DNA of 10,027 nucleotides from Bacteroidales bacterium GP1 (GTDB lineage Bacteria; Bacteroidota; Bacteroidia; Bacteroidales; Muribaculaceae), in contig DAAI01000056.1 of NCBI GenBank assembly GCA_001701105.1, forward strand, positions 53,655-63,681, given 5' to 3'. The notes beneath the pieces were generated by a model. The model did no database searches, had not been told where the DNA came from, and was given only the letters and a program-made list of their open reading frames with translations. The translations under genes and the position numbers were made by a program. Of this stretch, positions 1 to 4,441 are shown piece by piece; the stretch's first letter is position 1, and each line of letters begins with the position of its first letter.

Positions 1-51
1 CGCATCTCGAAAGAGTTGAATATTGACCCGGCAATCGTGCTCGGTGTCTGA
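1..51 (+). CDS. C-terminal tail of an ImmA/IrrE-like protein (partial, 5' end outside window)
   Basis: The first 51 bases read in frame 1 as a 16-residue tail, RISKELNIDPAIVLGV, then TGA and TAG in tandem. The pattern helix + L-x-I-x-P-x-I-V-x-G resembles the C-terminal end of ImmA/IrrE-type metallopeptidase domains, where the segment usually continues as GRLQ plus about 10-20 more residues. Here it ends directly after G-V, so the tail looks a little short. The same frame continues after the tandem stops as HKVAHPM before another TGA, which may be eroded coding sequence. Most of the gene is outside the window and only a short motif supports the family, so the assignment is tentative. Confidence 0.35.
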   Translation, partial: RISKELNIDPAIVLGV

Positions 52-91
52 TAGCATAAAGTAGCCCATCCAATGTGAGGGCAAGTATAAT

Positions 92-394
92 ATGAATACG
101 GTGGTGACTCATCACACGTCCGACTGGAGTGTAACAGCACTCGACAGGCCGGTAGAAGCTCTATGGATTAAGGCGGTTCGCAGGAAAGATGCCTTGGAAA
201 TATTTTATTCGTTTGATGATAAGGAGTATACTCTCATGCGCAACGCATGGCTGGAAGCAAATTGTCCGGTAAAGGTCGGGATGATGGGGGCTTGTCCGGA
301 TGGAGATGGCTTTAAGGTGACATTCTCCGATTTCACTGTAAAGCATCTGCCCGACAAGGTGCGCACCGAATGGCTCCGGCAGAACGCTGAATAG
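92..394 (+). CDS. DUF1349 family protein, N-terminally truncated remnant
   Basis: This 100-residue product matches the C-terminal half of DUF1349 proteins, which are concanavalin-like beta-sandwich proteins of about 190-200 residues with no agreed function. Visible family features are a strand ending in VVTHHTSDWS (residues 4-13), a W-I-K-A-V-R-R strand near residue 25, the Y-S-F-D-D-K-E-Y hairpin near residues 39-46, and a closing V-G-M-M-G-A-C-P followed by F-x-V-x-F-x-D-F. Similarity seems to run a few codons upstream of the ATG (C-E-G-K-Y-N at 74-91), and the frame is closed by TAG at 62. That suggests the ATG at 92 is internal to the original gene and that the first half was deleted. Half a beta-sandwich would probably not fold, so this is likely a pseudogene although the remaining frame is intact. 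It converges with the AraC gene, with 48 bases between them. Confidence 0.6.
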   Translation: MNTVVTHHTSDWSVTALDRPVEALWIKAVRRKDALEIFYSFDDKEYTLMRNAWLEANCPVKVGMMGACPDGDGFKVTFSDFTVKHLPDKVRTEWLRQNAE

Positions 395-442
395 AAACGG
401 ATGTAATCACCATTGGTACGGAAGTCAACATGAGGAGTGATA

Positions 443-1339
443 TCAGGACATGGACAGCAGGTATTCTTTCGGTGTCTGCCCGGTCCGTTTCTTGAAAAAT
501 CTGATGAAGTGCTGCGGATACTGGAAGCCTAACAACTCGGCTACGAGTTTTGTAGACATTTTCGGATCCAGAAGCGCGTTTTTGGCATGATTAATCATTT
601 TTTGCTGTATGAACTCCTGAGCTGTCTTTCCGGTTTCCGACTTCACTAAATCGCCAAAATAGTTTGGCGAAAGGCATATTTTATCGGCAAAATGTTTCAC
701 TGTCGGCACCCCTTCGGATGCTCCCTTGCCGCTGCGCAGGTAATCATCGAGCAAAGCCTCAAAACGCGCCAGAACATCATCGTTTAATTGTTCGCGGGTC
801 ACGAACTGTCGCTCGTAGAATCTCATGCAATAATTGAGCATCACTTCGATGTTGGAAATAATGAGCGACTTCGAGAAGTGGTCGATAGGGTGTTGCAGCT
901 CGCGTTGGATCTTAGTCATATAATCTTGCAGGATGAGGCGTTCCTCTGCCGATAGATGGAGTGCCTCATTGGATGCGTATGAGAAAAAGGAGTATTGACT
1001 CATTTTCTGAGCCAGTGAAGTCCGGTAAAGAAAATCAGGGTGAAAGAGCAGTCCTATTGCCTCCGGCGCCGGCCCATCTTCCAGGCGATGAATACCAACC
1101 GTCTGTCCGGGAGCGAAGCTCACCACGGTTTCATCGTCAAAGTCATAACTCGTCTTGCCGTAGTTTATCTTACACCCCATGGTCTTTTTAAGAAACAGTG
1201 CATAGAAGCCAAAGTGCATACAATGGGAGGGCTGATGCACAGAATAGTCAAAATGAACGATTCCTACCAAAGGATGGCGCGTCTCAAAACCGAAATACCG
1301 GTTATATTTCTCTATACTGTCTGCTTGAAATATTTCCAT
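443..1339 (-). CDS. AraC/XylS-family transcriptional regulator
   Basis: A 298-residue DNA-binding regulator of the usual AraC size. Residues about 20-110 look like a cupin-type sensory domain (S-F-A-P-G-Q-T-V near residues 74-81), followed by a helical linker. Residues 211-298 form the double helix-turn-helix: the first HTH contains F-A-D-K-I-C-L-S-P-N-Y-F, and the second contains V-A-E-L-L-G-F-Q-Y-P-Q-H-F-I-R-F-F-K-K-R-T-G, the classic family signature with the closing T-P-K-E-Y. The start ATG lies just downstream of a perfect promoter (1361-1392), leaving a leader of only about 15 bases. It is divergent from the flavodoxin-AKR fusion gene, an arrangement comparable to E. coli yqhC beside yqhD-dkgA. 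Control of that neighbour, and self-control, are inferred. The inducer cannot be read from sequence. Confidence 0.93.
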   Translation of the reverse strand: MEIFQADSIEKYNRYFGFETRHPLVGIVHFDYSVHQPSHCMHFGFYALFLKKTMGCKINYGKTSYDFDDETVVSFAPGQTVGIHRLEDGPAPEAIGLLFHPDFLYRTSLAQKMSQYSFFSYASNEALHLSAEERLILQDYMTKIQRELQHPIDHFSKSLIISNIEVMLNYCMRFYERQFVTREQLNDDVLARFEALLDDYLRSGKGASEGVPTVKHFADKICLSPNYFGDLVKSETGKTAQEFIQQKMINHAKNALLDPKMSTKLVAELLGFQYPQHFIRFFKKRTGQTPKEYLLSMS

Positions 1340-1360
1340 ATCTATCTAATGTTTGTGCGA

Positions 1361-1392
1361 CAAAATTAATGATTAAAACCTAATCTTCCAAA
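1361..1392 (-). promoter_or_regulatory. Bacteroidetes-type promoter of the AraC regulator
   Basis: Read on the minus strand, a TTTG at 1392-1389 is followed after exactly 20 bp by TAATTTTG at 1368-1361, matching the Bacteroidetes consensus TTTG-N19-21-TAnnTTTG. Transcription would begin about 5-7 bases further, giving a leader of roughly 15 bases before the ATG at 1339. The -33 TTTG abuts a 10-bp palindrome, AGCTATAGCT (1392-1401). Confidence 0.75.
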
Positions 1393-1406
1393 GCTATAGC
1401 TCGCAT

Positions 1407-1441
1407 TCCGTAATCTTGGTTCTTCTATCCGTAACATGGGT
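1407..1441. promoter_or_regulatory. Candidate AraC-type operator: two direct half-sites 21 bp apart
   Basis: TCCGTAATCTTGGT (1407-1420) and TCCGTAACATGGGT (1428-1441) share 11 of 14 bases, pattern TCCGTAAnnTnGGT, with a repeat period of exactly 21 bp, or two DNA turns. AraC-family proteins bind as dimers to direct half-sites with about this spacing. The pair lies between the divergent promoters, with the downstream half-site ending where the -33 box of the fusion gene would sit. That placement suits activation by contact with RNA polymerase. The binding protein is inferred to be the adjacent regulator. Confidence 0.55.
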
Positions 1442-1454
1442 ATAAACACCGATG

Positions 1455-1481
1455 TGATATTGAAGTAATTTTGCAATATCA
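1455..1481 (+). promoter_or_regulatory. -7 element of the fusion gene inside an inverted repeat
   Basis: TAATTTTG at 1466-1473 fits the TAnnTTTG -7 consensus, but no TTTG lies 19-21 bp upstream, as is common for promoters that need an activator. The element is bracketed by an 8-bp perfect inverted repeat, TGATATTG (1455-1462) and CAATATCA (1474-1481), with an 11-base spacer. A start near 1480 would give a leader of about 70 bases before the ATG at 1553. The repeat could be a repressor site over the -7 box or a DNA/RNA hairpin. Confidence 0.5.
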
Positions 1482-1552
1482 ATAAGGTGGCGGGTATTCC
1501 GGATGAATATCCCTCTTCCCGAGAATTAATTTACAATTTAATTATTTGGCAA

Positions 1553-3037
1553 ATGAGATTCAGAATATTATCAATGACTTTGCTTATGGCAGTTTCTTTC
1601 ACCATGATGGCATGTTACCATGAAAAAGAAGGGCCGGAGAATGAGGAAAATCAGACTCAGGTTCCAGACCCGGATCCCAATCCCGCAACCGGCCGCGGGA
1701 AAGTCCTCGTCGCTTACTTCTCATGTACCAACACCACTAAGAAAGTGGCAGAGGATATTGCAGAACTTACGTCGGGTGATCTTTTCCGTATCGAGCCGCA
1801 GGAAGCATACACTTCCTCCGATCTTGATTATAATAGTGATTGCCGTGCAAACCGTGAGCAAAATAATCCATCTTCTCGTCCGGAAATAAAAGGAATGCCG
1901 GAAACTCTCGATAAATACGATGTGGTTTTTCTCGGCTATCCTATCTGGTGGGGAAAGGCTCCGCGCGTTATATTTACATTCTTGGAAAGTGGTAACTTTA
2001 ATGGGAAGACCATAATCCCTTTCTGCACTTCCCATTCAAGCGGTATAGGCAGCAGTGACACCGAACTTCACTCTGCGGCAAAAGATGCCATATGGAAATC
2101 GGGCAAACGCTTTGGAGCAGAAACTGTCAAATCAGAGCTTGAAAAATGGATTAACACGCTGGATATAGATTTTAACGGACAAGAAAATATGGATAATTAT
2201 TATGCACAATTCCCCCTTTCGGAGGGCATGAACGGGCAGGCCCCCACAATCCGGCTTAGCAGCGGCTATAATATGCCGATTGTTGGACTCGGCACCTACA
2301 GCCTCACCGGCGACGTATGCGTCAATTCTGTAAAATCAGCAATTGGTCTGGGTTTCCGCAAGATTGATACGGCCCATATCTACGGAAACGAAGCGGAAGT
2401 CGGACGTGGTGTCAGGGAATCCGGAGTTCCCCGCGAAGAAATTTTCGTGGCGACGAAGATATATCCCAACCAATATTCCGACCCGGAAAAAGCCATCCAG
2501 AAATGTATCGACAAGCTCAACATCGGCTATGTGGATCTTATGCTTCTTCATCACCCCGGTGCAAACGATGTCAAGGCATACAAGGCTATGGAAAAATTTG
2601 TCAGGGAAGGGAAAATCCGTTCACTCGGGGTATCTTGCTTCTATATAAAAGAGATTGATGATTTCATCAAACAGGTTGACATCAAGCCGGTTCTTGTCCA
2701 GAATGAAGTTCATCCCTATTATCAGGATTTGGATGTAGTGCCGCATATCCAGTCGCTTGGAATAGCTGTGGAGGCTTGGTATCCGCTTGGAGGCCGCGGC
2801 CATCAGAAAGAATTGCTTAATGACCCGGTGCTGACTGAAATTGCACAAAATCATGGGAAGTCGGTTGCGCAAGTGATCCTGCGCTGGGATTTGCAGCGTG
2901 GTGTGGTAGTAATTCCGGGCTCAAGTAATCCTGCCCATATGGAAGAGAATATCTCCATCTTTGATTTCAATCTTTCCGATGAGGAGATGGCTCAGATAGA
3001 GGCTCTCAACCGCAACGAAAAACATGACTGGTATTAA
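1553..3037 (+). CDS. Lipoprotein fusing a flavodoxin-like domain to an aldo-keto reductase
   Basis: A 494-residue protein. The ATG at 1553 is chosen because it opens a lipoprotein signal peptide (basic MRFR, hydrophobic core, T-M-M-A-C with Cys21); an in-frame GTG at 1487 would bury it behind 22 residues. After Cys21 comes an acidic, proline-rich linker. Residues 49-205 are a flavodoxin-like fold, with FMN-phosphate loop S57-C-T-N-T-T62, GYPIWWGKAP (128-137) and the C-T-S-H-S-S-G-I loop (158-165). Residues about 231-494 are an aldo-keto reductase close to the DkgA/YvgN group, with the full tetrad Asp272, Tyr277, Lys302 and His333. In the cofactor loop the usual IPKS...R is IPGSSNPAH (454-462), so Lys and Arg that hold the NADPH 2'-phosphate appear replaced. 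Predicted role: membrane-anchored FMN/NAD(P)H reductase of unknown carbonyl substrate. How it is supplied with reduced cofactor outside the cytoplasm is unclear. Confidence 0.85.
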   Translation: MRFRILSMTLLMAVSFTMMACYHEKEGPENEENQTQVPDPDPNPATGRGKVLVAYFSCTNTTKKVAEDIAELTSGDLFRIEPQEAYTSSDLDYNSDCRANREQNNPSSRPEIKGMPETLDKYDVVFLGYPIWWGKAPRVIFTFLESGNFNGKTIIPFCTSHSSGIGSSDTELHSAAKDAIWKSGKRFGAETVKSELEKWINTLDIDFNGQENMDNYYAQFPLSEGMNGQAPTIRLSSGYNMPIVGLGTYSLTGDVCVNSVKSAIGLGFRKIDTAHIYGNEAEVGRGVRESGVPREEIFVATKIYPNQYSDPEKAIQKCIDKLNIGYVDLMLLHHPGANDVKAYKAMEKFVREGKIRSLGVSCFYIKEIDDFIKQVDIKPVLVQNEVHPYYQDLDVVPHIQSLGIAVEAWYPLGGRGHQKELLNDPVLTEIAQNHGKSVAQVILRWDLQRGVVVIPGSSNPAHMEENISIFDFNLSDEEMAQIEALNRNEKHDWY

Positions 3038-3041
3038 AAGC

Positions 3042-3146
3042 ATGAAATTCACCATCTATCGCCTTAGGGACTTGGGTTTGGGCATAGGTGCGGTCGGAGG
3101 TGAAAAACGGTACCAGTGGAATATGCATAACCTACCAAAGGCGTAA
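3042..3146 (+). CDS. Small ORF of 34 codons, unrecognised
   Basis: Four bases after the fusion gene stop an ATG opens a 34-codon frame that ends at 3146, 28 bases before the next gene. The product is basic and mixed in composition, with a Gly-rich stretch (L-G-L-G-I-G-A-V-G-G) and the ending W-N-M-H-N-L-P-K-A. I see no Shine-Dalgarno sequence, signal peptide or known family. It could be a small translated peptide of the operon, the eroded remnant of a larger gene, or a chance frame. Confidence 0.2.
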   Translation: MKFTIYRLRDLGLGIGAVGGEKRYQWNMHNLPKA

Positions 3147-3174
3147 TAATTCCCTGAAATAATAAATAAAAATT

Positions 3175-3984
3175 ATGATTAGATTATTGTCAATAATAAT
3201 TTTGGCCTTTAGTATATCTGCAATTTCTATTGATGCAAAGACATTGGTGATGTATTACAGTTTTACCAACAATGTAGAAAAGATTGTGGATACTCTCACA
3301 AGCCAGATAGAGTGTGATGTAGTGGAGATTGAGCCTGCGGAGAAAGGTATTGATTATGCTGCGAATGGCTATGCAATTGGTGATGCCTTGATTGCTGCGA
3401 TACTCAATCATCCGGATGATGCATCGTCGTATCCGGAAATAGATCCGGTGGATGTCGACCTTGAAGAGTACGACACAATAATAATCGGAGCGCCGCTTTG
3501 GTGGAGTCACATGGCTGCACCCTTGCAAACATTTCTGTTTCTCAATGGGAATAAGATGGCAGGTAAGAAAATAGGAGTGATTGTATCAAGTCATTCATCC
3601 GGAATAAGTGGAGTAATAGCCGATGCAAAACGTCTTATCCCTTCCGGTGACTTTCTTGAACCCTCTCTTTGGATCCGATATTCGGAAACGTCAAATTGTA
3701 GTTCGATGATTGCCAAATGGCTGAAAGAAATTAATTATGATGATATTCCAGCTTCAATCAGAGATATAAATTCTGATTGCGGCTTCTCATATAATATGGC
3801 CGGAAACAATCTATATCTGGGAGGTACCTACAATTTGGTCTCAATTTTTGACAAATCCGGTTTAAAGGTTGCTGAAACCAGGAAATCGAAAATGCATATC
3901 TCATCACTATCGCGGGGGCTGTATATTTTAAGAATACATACCCACTTAGGTAGCAGGACATATAAATTTGCTATAAGGCGGTAA
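3175..3984 (+). CDS. Exported flavodoxin-like protein with a T9SS-like C-terminal domain
   Basis: A 269-residue protein. Residues 1-21 form a signal peptide (MIRLL then a hydrophobic run, likely cleaved after Ala21). Residues 23 to about 190 are a flavodoxin-like domain related to the one in the upstream fusion: both have an opening V-x-Y-x-S loop, a P-x-W-W motif (P-L-W-W here) and the S-S-H-S-S-G-I loop. The phosphate loop reads S29-F-T-N-N-V34, with Val in place of the usual final Thr, so FMN binding may be weak or lost. Residues 197-269 look like a type A T9SS sorting domain (Y-N-L-V-S-I-F-D-K-S-G, then G-L-Y-I-L-R and a basic end), so the protein may be delivered across the outer membrane or to the cell surface. 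It lies 137 bases after the fusion gene with no clear promoter or terminator between, so cotranscription is likely. Function beyond redox or flavin binding is unknown. Confidence 0.8.
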   Translation: MIRLLSIIILAFSISAISIDAKTLVMYYSFTNNVEKIVDTLTSQIECDVVEIEPAEKGIDYAANGYAIGDALIAAILNHPDDASSYPEIDPVDVDLEEYDTIIIGAPLWWSHMAAPLQTFLFLNGNKMAGKKIGVIVSSHSSGISGVIADAKRLIPSGDFLEPSLWIRYSETSNCSSMIAKWLKEINYDDIPASIRDINSDCGFSYNMAGNNLYLGGTYNLVSIFDKSGLKVAETRKSKMHISSLSRGLYILRIHTHLGSRTYKFAIRR

Positions 3985-4004
3985 ATATCCTGACTTGTGG
4001 CAGA

Positions 4005-4027
4005 TTCCTTTGGCTTCAGCCGAGGAA
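4005..4027 (+). repeat. Small hairpin after the flavodoxin-like gene
   Basis: TTCCT (4005-4009) pairs with AGGAA (4023-4027), and GGC (4012-4014) with GCC (4019-4021), around a TTCA loop with a small asymmetric bulge. It is not followed by a T-run on either strand, so it is more likely an RNA-stabilising or pausing hairpin than a terminator. Confidence 0.3.
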
Positions 4028-4042
4028 GTAAAAATAAGAAAC

Positions 4043-4087
4043 AGGCTGACACACAATTATTGTTATTGCTTGTGCACCAGCCTTTTA
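4043..4087. terminator. Bidirectional hairpin terminator between the flavodoxin gene and tRNA-Thr
   Basis: AGGCTG (4043-4048) pairs with CAGCCT (4078-4083), and CACAA (4052-4056) with TTGTG (4070-4074), across a 3x3 internal loop and a 13-base AT-rich loop. On the plus strand TTTTATT follows, and on the minus strand a T-rich stretch follows. It can end the redox operon from the left and the tRNA transcript from the right, which are convergent here. Confidence 0.6.
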
Positions 4088-4102
4088 TTCTCTTTGTTAT
4101 TT

Positions 4103-4178
4103 TGGAGCCGCGAGTGGGACTCGAACCCACGACCTTTTCGTTACGAATGAAATGCTCTACCGACTGAGCTATTGCGGC
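4103..4178 (-). tRNA. tRNA-Thr(CGT)
   Basis: Read on the minus strand from 4178, the sequence folds as a full cloverleaf: acceptor GCCGCAA with TCGCGGC, D-arm GCTC/GAGC with loop AGTCGGTA, anticodon loop TTCGTAA (anticodon CGT, reading ACG threonine codons), variable loop AGGTC, T-arm GTGGG/CCCAC with loop TTCGAGT, discriminator T, and a genome-encoded CCA at 4105-4103. Two stem positions are A-C mismatches: 6:67 in the acceptor and 31:39 at the base of the anticodon loop. Both would be normal pairs with a single C-to-T change. All invariant loop bases are present, so it is probably functional. Confidence 0.93.
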
Positions 4179-4217
4179 TGATATGCGGCAGAGGTTATTA
4201 CTGCCGTTTTGCGGATG

Positions 4218-4249
4218 CAAAGATAATACTTTTTCCGATGTCAAGCAAA
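4218..4249 (-). promoter_or_regulatory. Bacteroidetes-type promoter of tRNA-Thr
   Basis: On the minus strand TTTG (4249-4246) is followed after exactly 20 bp by TATCTTTG (4225-4218), an exact match to TTTG-N19-21-TAnnTTTG. The predicted start lies about 30-35 bases before the mature tRNA 5' end at 4178, which leaves a short leader for RNase P to remove. Confidence 0.75.
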
Positions 4250-4286
4250 TATAATTGCTTTCCGTAATAAATTTTTCTTCCAAAGA

Positions 4287-4318
4287 GTTGTGAAATTCAT
4301 TTATAATCTGTATTTTTG
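4287..4318 (+). promoter_or_regulatory. Promoter of the C10 peptidase gene
   Basis: TATTTTTG at 4311-4318 fits TAnnTTTG exactly, and GTTG (4287-4290), three of four bases of the -33 box, lies 20 bp upstream. The predicted start near 4325 leaves a leader of about 117 bases before the ATG at 4442, which contains two hairpins. It is divergent from the tRNA promoter. Confidence 0.6.
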
Positions 4319-4340
4319 GGAGTTGAATTAACATATCCGG

Positions 4341-4384
4341 AATATTACAATGCTTCTTCAGCGATGGAAATGAATTGTAATATT
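4341..4384 (+). repeat. 11-bp perfect inverted repeat in the peptidase leader
   Basis: AATATTACAAT (4341-4351) and ATTGTAATATT (4374-4384) are exact reverse complements with a 22-base spacer, entirely inside the predicted 5' leader. As DNA it could be an operator downstream of the promoter; as RNA it forms an AU-rich stem-loop. There is no T-run after it to suggest attenuation. Confidence 0.55.
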
Positions 4385-4403
4385 AATTATAAATATCAAT
4401 ATA

Positions 4404-4418
4404 GACCGGGAGACGGTC
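4404..4418 (+). repeat. GC-rich leader hairpin with an SD-like loop
   Basis: GACCG (4404-4408) pairs with CGGTC (4414-4418) around the loop GGAGA. The purine loop resembles a Shine-Dalgarno sequence but sits 28 bases before the ATG at 4442, too far to act directly. It may be a protein-binding or mRNA-stability element. Confidence 0.35.
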
Positions 4419-4441
4419 AGTATTAGTAAAGCAATTGCATC

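Noticed and set aside
1487..1552. In-frame GTG start 22 codons upstream of the flavodoxin-AKR start
   Set aside because: It would place a polar stretch before the lipoprotein signal and lies just after the predicted transcription start. The ATG at 1553 gives a normal signal peptide.
4005..4027. Hairpin as the terminator of the flavodoxin-like gene
   Set aside because: There is no T-run after it on either strand, and a better terminator follows at 4043-4087.
4261..4267. Third TCCGTAA copy near the tRNA/peptidase divergent region
   Set aside because: It is a single half-site without the GGT part or a 21-bp partner, and seven bases can recur by chance.
3828..4334. Open frame of 168 codons on the minus strand
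   Set aside because: It covers the tRNA-Thr gene, its promoter and the terminator, and its product resembles nothing known.
4341..4384. Invertible promoter (phase-variable switch)
   Set aside because: The arms enclose only 22 bases with no promoter between them, and no invertase gene is nearby.
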